Assembly: GCA_965279095.1 (NCBI GenBank)
Contig: CBDIHH010000007.1
Span: 682,001 to 746,000, forward strand
Direction: 5' to 3'
Origin: CBDIHH01 sp965279095
GTDB taxonomy: Bacteria > Pseudomonadota > Alphaproteobacteria > Caulobacterales > Caulobacteraceae
DNA length: 64,000 nt
This document shows positions 49,345 through 59,923 of this stretch, one piece after another. Position 1 is the stretch's first letter; every line of letters starts with the position of its first letter. The position numbers were made by a program, and so were the translations under genes. The notes under the pieces were generated by a model, which was not told the origin of the DNA, did no database searches, and saw nothing but the letters and a program-made list of their open reading frames with translations.

Positions 49345-50436
49345 ATGCAGGACGTGCAACTCAGCGAGGCGACGCCCCTGGGCTTCAGCGCCGGAGGCCT
49401 GGGCGACTGGCCGGCCTTCGGCCTGCGCTCTGACGTGCGACCCGCCATCGCCCAGGCGGTCCAGGCCGGCGAGGCCGCCGCCCTGGTCACCCTCTATGCG
49501 GCCGAGGGCCCCGCGCCCCATGGCCTGGGGGCGCAGATGCTGTTCAGTGGCGCGGGGGCGGCGGGCTTCCTGTCGGGGGGGTGCATCGAAGGCGACGTGG
49601 CCATCCACGCCGCCGAGGTGCTGGCCTCCGGCGCGCCGCAACGACTGATCTACGGCCGCGGCGGTCCGCCGGACATCCGGCTGCTGTGCGGCGCCCGCAT
49701 CGAGCTGCTGGTGGAGCGGATCGCGCCCGACGAGGCGGCCGTCCTGCGCCTGCTGGAGTTGGGAAGCGTGCGCGCCCCGGCCCTGTGGCTCACCGATGGG
49801 ACCGACCACGCCTGCCTGGCGCCGGGGGAGGCCCCCGGCGGCCTGCCCCCCGCCCTGCGCCTCGCCTTCGCCCAGGCGGTGGCCCGCCGCGAGGTCAGCG
49901 GGCCGGCTTTCGAGGCCGATTCGCTGTTCCGCCGCCATGATCCCCAGCCCCGAGTGGTGGTGGCGGGGTCGGACCCCACCGCCCTGGCCATCGCCAGCCT
50001 CGCCGCCCAGATGGGCTGGGCCACGGCCATCGTCCGCCCCAAGGGCCCCGAGACTCCGCCGCCGGTGATGGGCGCGCGCTATCTTCGCGCCGAGCCCGCG
50101 GAGGCCTTCGCGCAGCTGGCGCTCGATCCCTGGACGGCGGTGGCCGCCACCTCCCACGACCTCGACGCCGACAGCGCGGTGCTGGCCGCCGCCCTGCCCT
50201 CCGCGGCCGGCTATGTGGGCGTGCTGGGCAGCCGCCGGCGGATTCCGGAGCGCATCGACCGCCTCAAGGCCGCCGGCCTCTCCGAGGCGGCCATCGGCCG
50301 GCTCAAGGCGCCCATCGGCCTGCCGATCCGCGCCCAGACCCCGTGGGAGATCGCCGCCTCCGTGCTGGCCGAGATGGTCGGGGTGTTCAAGGACGCCCAG
50401 GCCGAACGCGCCTGGCCCGCCGCCCCCGCCGGGTGA
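49345..50436 (+). CDS. XdhC family molybdenum-enzyme maturation factor
   Basis: 363 aa. The N-terminal XdhC_CoxI domain has GAQMLFSGAGAAGFLSGGCIEGDV, and the C-terminal Rossmann domain has AATSHDLDADSAVL, YVGVLGSRRRIPERI and IGLPIRAQTPWEIA. These chaperones bind Moco, support its maturation and insert it into client oxidoreductases, here most likely the three-subunit enzyme that follows. GTGA overlaps with mocA. It corresponds to PaoD in role. Confidence 0.93.
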   Translation: MQDVQLSEATPLGFSAGGLGDWPAFGLRSDVRPAIAQAVQAGEAAALVTLYAAEGPAPHGLGAQMLFSGAGAAGFLSGGCIEGDVAIHAAEVLASGAPQRLIYGRGGPPDIRLLCGARIELLVERIAPDEAAVLRLLELGSVRAPALWLTDGTDHACLAPGEAPGGLPPALRLAFAQAVARREVSGPAFEADSLFRRHDPQPRVVVAGSDPTALAIASLAAQMGWATAIVRPKGPETPPPVMGARYLRAEPAEAFAQLALDPWTAVAATSHDLDADSAVLAAALPSAAGYVGVLGSRRRIPERIDRLKAAGLSEAAIGRLKAPIGLPIRAQTPWEIAASVLAEMVGVFKDAQAERAWPAAPAG

Positions 50437-51029
50437 GCGTCGCCCACGCCCTGGTGCTGGCGGGCGGCGCGGGATCGCGGTTCGGCGGACGCAAGCTGCT
50501 GGCGCCCTGGCGGGGCGGGGTGCTGCTCGACGGCGCCCTGGCCGCCGCCTTCGACGCCCCTGTGGCCGGCGTGATGGTCGTCACCGGCGCCGAGGCGGAC
50601 GATGTGGCGGCCGCCGCCCGGGCCTTCGCCGGCCGCACCGGCCAGGCCGCGCGCCTCCAGATCGTCCATGCCGGCGATCACGCCGAGGGCATGGCCGCCA
50701 CCCTGCGTCGCGGCGTCGCCGCCCTGCCGGCCTCCGCCGAACAGGCGCTGGTCTTCCTGGGGGACATGCCCCTGATCCCCCCGGGCCTCGCCGCGCGCCT
50801 GGTTCAGGCGGTCGCTGACGGCGCCCTGGCGGCGGTTCCCGTCTTCGAAGGCCGGCGCGGCCATCCGGCCGCCCTGTCGCGGTCCCTGTTCCCTCAGGTG
50901 GCGGCCCTGCGCGGCGACGCGGGCGCCCGGGGCATCCTGGCGGCGCTTGGTGATCGCCTGGCAGGCATCCAAACCGACGCTCCGGGCGTTCTTGTCGATG
51001 TCGATCGCGTGCAGGACCTGCCGGACTGA
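50433..51029 (+). CDS. mocA: Molybdenum cofactor cytidylyltransferase (MocA-like)
   Basis: 198 aa from GTG at 50433. NTP-transferase fold: LVLAGGAGSRFGGRKLLAPW (nucleotide loop), LVFLGDMPLIPPGL (metal Asp), and GHPAALSRSLFPQVAALRGDAGAR. MocA joins CMP to Moco to give molybdopterin cytosine dinucleotide, the form used by xanthine-oxidase-like enzymes. It overlaps xdhC and lies 31 bp before the 2Fe-2S subunit, so the context supports MocA rather than MobA. Confidence 0.88.
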   Translation: MSVAHALVLAGGAGSRFGGRKLLAPWRGGVLLDGALAAAFDAPVAGVMVVTGAEADDVAAAARAFAGRTGQAARLQIVHAGDHAEGMAATLRRGVAALPASAEQALVFLGDMPLIPPGLAARLVQAVADGALAAVPVFEGRRGHPAALSRSLFPQVAALRGDAGARGILAALGDRLAGIQTDAPGVLVDVDRVQDLPD

Positions 51030-51060
51030 CGATTCTCGCCTGCGCCTCCCGGAGACCTGC

Positions 51061-51669
51061 ATGACCGACGATACCGAGCGGGGCGTCAGCCGCCGCAATC
51101 TGCTGCGAGCCGGGAGCGTCTCGGCCGCCCTGCCACTGGCCGCCCTCGCCGGGCCGGTCACAGCGGAGGCCAAGGCCGTCGCCGACCAGGCGGCGGTGGT
51201 GCTGAAGGTCAACGGCCGCGACCACCGCCTGACTCTCGATCCCCGCGTCACCCTGCTGGACGCCCTACGCGATCACATCGGCCTGACCGGATCCAAGAAA
51301 GGCTGCGACCAGGGCCAGTGCGGGGCCTGCACCGTTCACATCGACGGCCGCCGGGTGCTCGGCTGCCTGACCCTGGCGGTCGCCGCCGAGGGCCGGGCGA
51401 TCACCACCATCGAGGGCCTCGGCGGGGACGGGGACGACCTGCACCCGATGCAACAGGCCTTCATCGACCAGGACGCCCTGCAGTGCGGCTACTGCACCCC
51501 CGGACAGATCATGTCGGCGGTGGCCTGCGTCGCCGAGGGGCATGCCCGCACCGACGCCGACATCCGCGAATACATGAGCGGAAACCTGTGCCGCTGCGCC
51601 GCCTATCCCAACATCGTCGCGGCGGTCCGACAGGCCGCGCCCCGCATGGGCAAGGGAGGGAAGGCCTGA
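51061..51669 (+). CDS. Aldehyde oxidoreductase 2Fe-2S subunit (PaoA-like)
   Basis: 202 aa. A Tat signal is present (SRRNLLRAG, then a hydrophobic region to about 38), so the enzyme is periplasmic. A plant-type ferredoxin domain with GCDQGQCGACTVHIDG and a second cluster QCGYCTPGQIMSA...NLCRCAAYPNI bind two 2Fe-2S centres. It overlaps the FAD subunit by one base. Order xdhC-mocA-paoABC resembles E. coli paoABCD (yagTSRQ). Confidence 0.94.
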   Translation: MTDDTERGVSRRNLLRAGSVSAALPLAALAGPVTAEAKAVADQAAVVLKVNGRDHRLTLDPRVTLLDALRDHIGLTGSKKGCDQGQCGACTVHIDGRRVLGCLTLAVAAEGRAITTIEGLGGDGDDLHPMQQAFIDQDALQCGYCTPGQIMSAVACVAEGHARTDADIREYMSGNLCRCAAYPNIVAAVRQAAPRMGKGGKA

Positions 51670-52661
51670 TGCGCCCCTTCTCCTATGTTCGCGTCCGCAG
51701 TGACGCCGAGGCCATTCAGGGCGGCGCCGTCGCCGGATCGCAACTGCTGGCAGGCGGCACGAGCCTCATCGACCTGGCCAAGCTCGACGTGATGCGCCCC
51801 GACCGGGTGGTCGACATCAACGCCCTGCAGGCCGGCCACGGCCGCATCACCGCTGACGCCTCGGGCCTGCGCCTGGGCGCCCTCGTGCGCATGAGCGAGG
51901 CGGCCGAGCATCCAGCGGTGATGCGCGACTATCCCGTCATCGCCCAGAGCCTGCAGTTGGCCGCCAGCCAGCAGATCCGCAACATGGCCAGCCTGGGCGG
52001 CAATGTCCTGCAGCGCACCCGTTGCAGCTATTTCCGCGATGTCAGCTACGAGGCCTGCAACAAGCGCATCCCCGGCTCGGGTTGCTCGGCGGTGGGCGGC
52101 AACAACCGCGCCCACGCGGTCCTGGGGGTCAGCGACGCCTGCATCGCCATGTATCCGGGTGACTTCGGCCAGGCCCTGGCGGCCCTGGACGCGACGGTGG
52201 AGATCGCCGGCCCTCAGGGTCTGCGGGTGCTGCCCTTCGAGCAGCTGCACCGCCTGCCCGGGGCGTCACCGCACCTCGAGACCACCCTGCGCCCCGGCGA
52301 GCTGATCACCGGATTCCATATCCCCGCCGGCGCCTGGACGCGGCGCTCCCTCTATCTGAAGATCCGCGACCGGCAGTCCTATGAATTCGCCGCCGCCTCG
52401 GCCGCCGTGGCCCTGGCCATCACGGGCGGGGTCGTTCGCGAGGCCCGCATCGCGCTGGGCGGCATGACCGCCAAGCCGTGGCGGGCGCGGGAGGCGGAGG
52501 CCGCCCTGGTCGGCCAGCCCCTCACCGAGGCCACCGCCGAGACCGCGGCCCGGGCGGCCTTCGCCGCCGCCGTGACCCACGGCCACAACGACTTCAAGCC
52601 CGAGCTCGGCCGCCGCACCCTGGTGCGCGCCCTGCTGCAAACCGCTGCGATGGAGGCCTAG
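51669..52661 (+). CDS. Aldehyde oxidoreductase FAD/4Fe-4S subunit (PaoB-like)
   Basis: 330 aa. FAD_binding_5 domain: LLAGGTSLIDLAKLDVMRPDRVVDINAL and SQQIRNMASLGGNVLQRTRCSYFRD. The extra cysteines in TRCSYFRD, EACNKRIPGSGCSA match the additional 4Fe-4S centre of PaoB, absent from most xanthine-oxidase FAD subunits. CO_deh_flav_C follows from about residue 220. Electrons pass from the Mo site through it. Confidence 0.94.
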   Translation: MRPFSYVRVRSDAEAIQGGAVAGSQLLAGGTSLIDLAKLDVMRPDRVVDINALQAGHGRITADASGLRLGALVRMSEAAEHPAVMRDYPVIAQSLQLAASQQIRNMASLGGNVLQRTRCSYFRDVSYEACNKRIPGSGCSAVGGNNRAHAVLGVSDACIAMYPGDFGQALAALDATVEIAGPQGLRVLPFEQLHRLPGASPHLETTLRPGELITGFHIPAGAWTRRSLYLKIRDRQSYEFAAASAAVALAITGGVVREARIALGGMTAKPWRAREAEAALVGQPLTEATAETAARAAFAAAVTHGHNDFKPELGRRTLVRALLQTAAMEA

Positions 52662-52663
52662 AG

Positions 52664-54916
52664 ATGGCGGACAAGGCCCACACCCGCATCGGCGAGCCCG
52701 CCGTCCGCGTCGACGCCCGGCTGAAGGTCACCGGCCAGGCGCGCTATCCCTCCGACATGCCCGTCGCCAACCCGGCCTATGCCTGGCTGGTGACCAGCGC
52801 CATCGCCAAGGGGCGGATCAAGCGGTTCGACCTGACGGCGGCCAAGGCCGTGCCCGGCTATATCGACATCCTCACCTACGAGAACACCCGGGGCGAGATC
52901 ACCACCCCGCCGGCCTTCTCCGGGGGCGGCAATAACACCACCCTGGAGACCAACGAGGTCCAGCACGACGGCCAGATCATCGCCATGGTCCTGGCCGACA
53001 GCCTCGAGGCGGCCCGCGAGGCGGCCTACAAGGTCCGGGTAGACTACGACGTCCAGACCCCGACCTCGGGCTTCGACAGCCCCGGCGGCGTGCTGAAGGT
53101 GGTCAGCGACGATCCCAAGGCGCCCTCGCCGTCCAAGGGCGACGCCGCCGCCGCCTTCGCCGCGGCGCCGGTCAAGGTCGCGGCCGACTACGAGACCCCC
53201 ACCCAGCACCACAACGCCATGGAGCTCTACACCACCACCTGCGAGTGGACCGGGGGCAAGCTGACCGTGCACGAGCCCAGCCAGTTCATCTACAGCCGCG
53301 GGGCCCTGGCGCAGAACTTCAAGATCCCCCCCGACGACATCCGCATCGTCTCGCGCTTTATCGGCGGCGGCTTCGGGGGCAAGGCGTTCGGCGGCGCCCG
53401 CACCATCCTGGTGGCCCTGGCGGCCAAACGGCTGAAGCGACCGGTCAAGCTGGTGGCGACGCGGGATCAGGGCTTCACCACCGCCAGCTACCGGGCCGAG
53501 ACCCGCCAGCACGTCAAGCTGGGGGCGACGGCGGACGGCAAGATCCAGGCCTTCGTGCACGAGGGGATCGAGGTCACCTCGCGGCCCTCGACCTACCATG
53601 TGGGCGGGGTCGACGCGACGGCGCGGATGTACGACTACGCCAATGTCGCCACCAAGGTCAGCGTGCTGCAGGCCGACCGCAACACCCCCGGCTTCATGCG
53701 CGCCCCCGCCGAGCTGCCCTATATGTTCGCCCTGGAAAGCGCCATGGACGAGCTGGCCGTGGCCCTGAAGATGGACCCGGTCGAGCTGCGCCGGGTCAAC
53801 GACGCGCAGAAGGAGCCGATCAAGGGCCTGCCCTACACCAGCCGGCGGCTGAACGAATGCTTCGAGGCGGCCGGCAAGGCCTTCGGCTGGTCCAAGCGCA
53901 ATCCCGAACCGCGGTCCACCCGCGACGGCGACTGGCTGGTGGGCTGGGGCTGCGCCACCGCCTGCTATCCCAGCAACACCGGCGCCACCGCCGTGCGGGT
54001 GACCCTGACGCCGGAGGGCGCCAAGGTCCAGGTGGCCTTCGTCGACATCGGCCAGGGCAGCTACACGGTGATCGCCCAGACCGCCGCCGACCGCCTGGGC
54101 CTGCCCATCGACAAGGTGGTGGTTGAGCTGGGCGACAGCAACCTGCCGCCGGGCACCGTCGCCGGCGGCTCCAACGGTACGGCGACCACCTGCAACGCCG
54201 TGGCCAAGACCTGCGAGACGATCCGCGACCAGCTGGCCCGGGCCGCCGCCCAGGCCGCCACCGGCCCCCACGCCGGCGCCGATCCCGCCGCCCTGACCCT
54301 GACCTCGCGGGGGCTGACCGGCCCCAAGGGCGCCGAGCCCCTGAAGGCGGCGGTGGGACGGGTCGGCGGCGTCGTCGAGGTGCTGGGCGACTTCGTGCCC
54401 AAGGAGGCGCCCGAGGGCGCGATACAACGCCTGCGGATGGGCATCCCCACCTTCACCGGCGGGACCATGGGCAAGGAGCATGTCTCCTTCGCCTTCGGGG
54501 CGCATTTCGTGGAGATCCGCGTCCACGCCCGCACCGGCGAGATCCGCTGCCCGCGGATCACCAGCGCCTTCGCCGCGGGGACCATCGTCAATGCGCGCAC
54601 GGCCCACAGCCAGCTGATGGGCGGGGCCATCTGGGGGCTCAGCGCCGCCCTGCACGAGGAGACCGAGGTCGACCGACGCAACGCCCGCTACACCAACGAC
54701 AATCTCGCCGAATACCTGATCCCGGTGAACGCCGACGTGCCCAAGGTGGACATCATCATGCTCCCCGAGGCGGACTCCACCGTGAACCCGATGGGAATCA
54801 AGGGCATCGGCGAGCTGGGCAATGTCGGGCTCAACGCCGCCATCGCCAACGCGGTCTTCCACGCCACCGGCAAGCGCATCCGCAAGCTGCCGATCCGCAT
54901 CGAGGACGTGATCTAG
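52664..54916 (+). CDS. Aldehyde oxidoreductase molybdenum subunit (PaoC-like)
   Basis: 750 aa. Xanthine-oxidase-type large subunit that binds Mo-MCD. Visible are FIGGGFGGKAFGG, FMRAPAELPYMFALESAMDELA, DIGQGSYTVIAQTAADRLG, GGSNGTATTCNAV and the catalytic Glu in KGIGELGNVGLNAAIANAV. The short length and features are those of PaoC/YagR rather than XdhB. With PaoA/B-like subunits it probably oxidises aldehydes in the periplasm; the substrate is not shown. GAG and ATG lie 2 bp after the previous stop. Confidence 0.94.
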   Translation: MADKAHTRIGEPAVRVDARLKVTGQARYPSDMPVANPAYAWLVTSAIAKGRIKRFDLTAAKAVPGYIDILTYENTRGEITTPPAFSGGGNNTTLETNEVQHDGQIIAMVLADSLEAAREAAYKVRVDYDVQTPTSGFDSPGGVLKVVSDDPKAPSPSKGDAAAAFAAAPVKVAADYETPTQHHNAMELYTTTCEWTGGKLTVHEPSQFIYSRGALAQNFKIPPDDIRIVSRFIGGGFGGKAFGGARTILVALAAKRLKRPVKLVATRDQGFTTASYRAETRQHVKLGATADGKIQAFVHEGIEVTSRPSTYHVGGVDATARMYDYANVATKVSVLQADRNTPGFMRAPAELPYMFALESAMDELAVALKMDPVELRRVNDAQKEPIKGLPYTSRRLNECFEAAGKAFGWSKRNPEPRSTRDGDWLVGWGCATACYPSNTGATAVRVTLTPEGAKVQVAFVDIGQGSYTVIAQTAADRLGLPIDKVVVELGDSNLPPGTVAGGSNGTATTCNAVAKTCETIRDQLARAAAQAATGPHAGADPAALTLTSRGLTGPKGAEPLKAAVGRVGGVVEVLGDFVPKEAPEGAIQRLRMGIPTFTGGTMGKEHVSFAFGAHFVEIRVHARTGEIRCPRITSAFAAGTIVNARTAHSQLMGGAIWGLSAALHEETEVDRRNARYTNDNLAEYLIPVNADVPKVDIIMLPEADSTVNPMGIKGIGELGNVGLNAAIANAVFHATGKRIRKLPIRIEDVI

Positions 54917-54943
54917 GGGGGAGGTTTTTCCCGCCCCTCGAAC

Positions 54944-55017
54944 CCCCGGCGAACGCCGGGGCCCAGATCATGATGAACGACTTCGCCATAGGATCTGGCT
55001 CCCGGCGTACGCCGGGA
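54944..55017. repeat. Interrupted palindrome, class CCCGGCG(A/T)ACGCCGGG
   Basis: CCCCGGCGAACGCCGGGGCC (54944-) and CTCCCGGCGTACGCCGGGA (to 55017) with inner CCAGATCA / ATAGGATCTGG pairing. It lies in the 220-bp gap between the paoC-like gene and zwf; the rest of that gap (55018-55136) shows no firm signal. Confidence 0.9.
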
Positions 55018-55136
55018 ATGCGAAATAAGTTGCGTGTGGCGCCCACCCGAGATGCGGTGTGGGCAGCCAGCGGATTTCCCCTGTCCATCGGCGCGCCCTT
55101 GCGCAAGAACATCGCGACGCGGCGCGGGAGCATATC

Positions 55137-56627
<1,491 letters not shown>

Positions 56628-56630
56628 TCC

Positions 56631-58457
56631 ATGAGCCCAGCCCTCCACCCCGTCGTCCGGGACGTCACCGCCCGCATCGCCCTGCGCAGCCGCGAGGGTC
56701 GGGCCGACTATCTCGAGCAGATCGAGGCCGCCGGCCGCTCCGGGCCGGGCCGCGCCAAGCTGTCCTGCGCCAACTGGGCCCATGCCTTCGCCGCCCAGCC
56801 GGCGGGGGACAAGCTGCGGGTGCTGGGGGGCCAGGCGGCCAACCTCGGGGTGGTGACCGCCTATAACGACATGCTGTCGGCCCATCAGCCCTATGAGCGC
56901 TTCCCAGAGCTGATCCGCGCCGCCGCCCGCGCCGCCGGGGCCACGGCCCAGGTGGCAGGGGGCGTGGCCGCCATGTGCGACGGCGTCACCCAGGGCCGGC
57001 CGGGCATGGAGCTGTCGCTGTTCAGCCGCGATGTCATCGCCCTGTCCACCGCGGTGGCCCTGTCGCACGACGCCTTCGACGCCGCCCTCTTGCTCGGCAT
57101 CTGTGACAAGATCGTCCCTGGACTCATGATCGGCGGCCTCGCCTTCGGTCACCTGCCGACCCTTTTCGTGCCGGCCGGCCCGATGGAGTCGGGCATCTCC
57201 AACGCCGAGAAGGCGCGGGTGCGCGCCCTGTACGCCGAGGGCAAGGTCGACCGGGCCGCCCTGCTCAAGGTGGAGATGGCCTCATACCACGGCCCCGGCA
57301 CCTGCACCTTCTACGGCACCGCCAACTCCAACCAGATGCTGATGGAGATCATGGGGACGCATATGCCGGGGGCGGCCTTCGTGCATCCGGACACCCCCCT
57401 GCGCGACGCCCTCACCGGGGCCGCCGTGGGGCGGGCGGTGGCCATCGTCGCCGGGGGCGAGGCCTATACGCCGCTGGGGCGGATGATCGACGAGCGGGCC
57501 ATCGTCAATGGCGTCGTCGGGCTGATGGCGACGGGCGGCTCCACCAACCATACCCTGCACCTGGTGGCCATGGCGCGGGCGGCGGGCATCCTCATCGACT
57601 GGGACGACTTCGACGCCCTGTCGCAGGCGACCCCGCTGCTGGCCCGCGTCTATCCCAACGGCGCGGGCGACGTGAACCAGTTCCACGCCGCCGGCGGCAT
57701 GGCCTTCCTGATCCGCGAACTGCTGGACGCCGGCCTGCTGCACGAGGACGTAGAGACCGTCGCCGGCCCTGGCCTGCGGCGCTATCAGCAGGAGCCCTAT
57801 CTGCGCGACGACGCCCTGGCCTGGCGCGAGGGCCCGGCCCAGTCCCTGGACGCCACGATCCTGCGCCCGGTCAGCGCCCCCTTCGACCATGAGGGCGGCC
57901 TGCGGCTGCTGAAGGGCAATCTAGGGCGCAGCGTGATCAAGATCTCCGCCGTGGCCCCGGCCCACCGCATGGTCGAGGCGCCGGCCCGGGTGTTCGACGA
58001 CCAGGAGGATTTCCTCGCCGCCTTCCAGCGCGGCGAGCTCGACCGCGACGTGGTGGCCGTGGTGCGCTTCCAGGGCCCCAAGGCCAACGGCATGCCCGAG
58101 CTGCACGGCCTCAGCCCGCCGCTGAGCGTGCTGCAGGACCGGGGTCGCCGCGTCGCCCTGGTCACCGACGGGCGCATGTCCGGCGCCTCGGGCAAGGTCC
58201 CCGCGGCGATCCACGTCACCCCGGAGTCCGCCGACGGCGGCCCCCTGGCCAAGGTGCGCGACGGCGACATCATCCGCCTGGACGCCGAGGCCGGGGTGCT
58301 GGAGGCGCGGGTGGACGCCCAGACCTGGGCGGAGCGTCCCCTCGCCGCCTGTGGCCGGGGCCCGGCGCGGGGCTTCGGCCGCGAGCTGTTCGCCCCCATG
58401 CGCGCCGCCGTGGGCCCGGCCGAAAAGGGCGCCTCGGCGCTGTTCGGATACAACTGA
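56631..58457 (+). CDS. edd: Phosphogluconate dehydratase
   Basis: 608 aa, IlvD/Edd family. It dehydrates 6-phosphogluconate to KDPG, the key Entner-Doudoroff step. Iron-sulfur Cys sites and motifs: VVTAYNDMLSAHQPYERFPE, GGVAAMCDGVTQGRPGMELSL, LLLGICDKIVPGLMIG, GTCTFYGTANSNQMLMEIMG, and RMSGASGKVPAAIHVTPES. It is coupled to zwf by a 3-bp gap. KDPG aldolase is not here unless dgoA covers a related reaction. Confidence 0.97.
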   Translation: MSPALHPVVRDVTARIALRSREGRADYLEQIEAAGRSGPGRAKLSCANWAHAFAAQPAGDKLRVLGGQAANLGVVTAYNDMLSAHQPYERFPELIRAAARAAGATAQVAGGVAAMCDGVTQGRPGMELSLFSRDVIALSTAVALSHDAFDAALLLGICDKIVPGLMIGGLAFGHLPTLFVPAGPMESGISNAEKARVRALYAEGKVDRAALLKVEMASYHGPGTCTFYGTANSNQMLMEIMGTHMPGAAFVHPDTPLRDALTGAAVGRAVAIVAGGEAYTPLGRMIDERAIVNGVVGLMATGGSTNHTLHLVAMARAAGILIDWDDFDALSQATPLLARVYPNGAGDVNQFHAAGGMAFLIRELLDAGLLHEDVETVAGPGLRRYQQEPYLRDDALAWREGPAQSLDATILRPVSAPFDHEGGLRLLKGNLGRSVIKISAVAPAHRMVEAPARVFDDQEDFLAAFQRGELDRDVVAVVRFQGPKANGMPELHGLSPPLSVLQDRGRRVALVTDGRMSGASGKVPAAIHVTPESADGGPLAKVRDGDIIRLDAEAGVLEARVDAQTWAERPLAACGRGPARGFGRELFAPMRAAVGPAEKGASALFGYN

Positions 58458-58547
58458 GCGGACCGCGACCGGGGCCCCGCGCCTGCCCTATGGTCGACTC
58501 CCGTCGTCGCAGGAGCTGCAGCCGCCTTGGCCCCCAAACCCACCGCC

Positions 58548-59816
58548 ATGCCCAAGGACTTCCGCTTCGTCTTCGGCGTGCTGTTCTTCGTCAGCCTGAA
58601 CGGGGCGGCGGGGTCGACCATGATGCAGTCGCTGCTGCCGGCCATCGGCCGGTCCACCGGCATCGCCGACAACCTGATCGTCACCATCTCGTCCCTGTCG
58701 GCCCTGTGCGCCCTGGTCGCCACCCCCTACTGGGGCCGGCGGGCCGACGTCATCGGCCGCAAGCGGGTGATACAGATCGGCATCGTCGGGGTGATCGCCT
58801 GCATGGCGGCCACCGGGGCGGCGGTGCTGGCCGGGGTGCACCAGCTCTACGCCCCCGCGGTGGTGCTGACCTCGCTGATCCTGGCGCGGTCGCTCTACGG
58901 GGTGATCGGCATGGCCTCCAGCCCGGCCATCCAGTCCTATGTGGGGGTCAACACCAACCGCGAGCAGCGCACCAACGCCATGGCCCTGCTGGCCTCGGCC
59001 ATGGGCATCGGCACTATCGTCGGACCGGCGGTGGCGCCGTTCCTGATCCTGCCGGTGGTGGGCCTGGGCGGGCCGTTTTTCTTCTTCGCCATGCTCGGCG
59101 TGGTCGCCCTGGTGGTGGCCACCCTCTATGTGCCGGCCGATTCGCCCGTCAAGGCGGCCGGCCCGGCGGCGCCCCAGCCCCGGGTGACGGTCTGGCGAAA
59201 CCCCGCCGTCATCCCCTTCATCGCCTACGCCATGGTCCTCGGCTTCGCCATGGCCAACAACTTCCAGACCCTGGGTTTCGTGGTCATCGACCGGCTCAAG
59301 CTGGCGCCCATCGCCGCCCAGCCCTTCGCCGGGGCGGCGATGATGGCCGGCGCCATGGCCATGCTGGTGGCCCAGTGGGGCCTGATCCGGCTGCTGCGCC
59401 TCACCCCCGCCCAGCTGCTCCTGTGGGGCGCGGTCTGCGTGCTGGTGGGCAATATCATGCAGGCCTTCGCCCCCACCTACGCCGCCATCGTCATCGCCTT
59501 CTCGCTGATCAACGTCGGCTTCGGCTTCGGCCGGCCGGGCTTCACCGCCGGGGTCTCCCTGGCGGTGCCGTCCGAGCAGCAGGGGGCGGTGGCCGGGGCG
59601 CTGGGGTCGGTGATGGCCACCGGCCTGATCTTCGGCCCGATCCTGGCCCTGACCCTCTACGGCTGGAGCCGGCCGTCGCCCTTCCTGCTGAACGCCGTGC
59701 TGATGGCGGCCCTGGTCGTCTACTGCCGCCTGTCCCCGTCCCTGCGCAACGCCGGCGCCCACCACCCGGTGAGCGAGGAACTGGTCGAGGCGTCGGTGCT
59801 CGACGAGCGCAGCTGA
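58548..59816 (+). CDS. MFS transporter, 12 TM helices
   Basis: About 422 aa. Major facilitator fold with YWGRRADVIGRKRVI (loop 2-3 signature) and NVGFGFGRPGFTAGVSLAVPSEQQGAVAGALGSVMATG, typical of drug-proton antiporter-1 or sugar-permease members. ATG at 58548 is preferred over a TTG seven codons earlier. Ninety bp after edd. The substrate could be a sugar acid or drug; nothing decides it. It is convergent with the LD-carboxypeptidase gene across a palindrome. Confidence 0.88.
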   Translation: MPKDFRFVFGVLFFVSLNGAAGSTMMQSLLPAIGRSTGIADNLIVTISSLSALCALVATPYWGRRADVIGRKRVIQIGIVGVIACMAATGAAVLAGVHQLYAPAVVLTSLILARSLYGVIGMASSPAIQSYVGVNTNREQRTNAMALLASAMGIGTIVGPAVAPFLILPVVGLGGPFFFFAMLGVVALVVATLYVPADSPVKAAGPAAPQPRVTVWRNPAVIPFIAYAMVLGFAMANNFQTLGFVVIDRLKLAPIAAQPFAGAAMMAGAMAMLVAQWGLIRLLRLTPAQLLLWGAVCVLVGNIMQAFAPTYAAIVIAFSLINVGFGFGRPGFTAGVSLAVPSEQQGAVAGALGSVMATGLIFGPILALTLYGWSRPSPFLLNAVLMAALVVYCRLSPSLRNAGAHHPVSEELVEASVLDERS

Positions 59817-59833
59817 TCGGATACCCCAATCCC

Positions 59834-59921
59834 GTATTCCCCGCGGACGCGGGGACCCAGATTTAGGCGGCTCCGACAACGCTTGTCGCAAAGCCTGGCC
59901 CCCGCTTCCGCGGGGGATGCG
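59834..59921. repeat. Interrupted palindrome, same class as 48101-48189
   Basis: GTATTCCCCGCGGACGCGGGG left and CCCCCGCTTCCGCGGGGGATGC right, with the spacer TTAGGCGGCTCCGACAACGC, which matches the 48.1-kb copy (TATGCGGCTCCGGCCACGC). It lies between convergent MFS and LD-carboxypeptidase genes. Confidence 0.92.
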
Positions 59922-59923
59922 GA

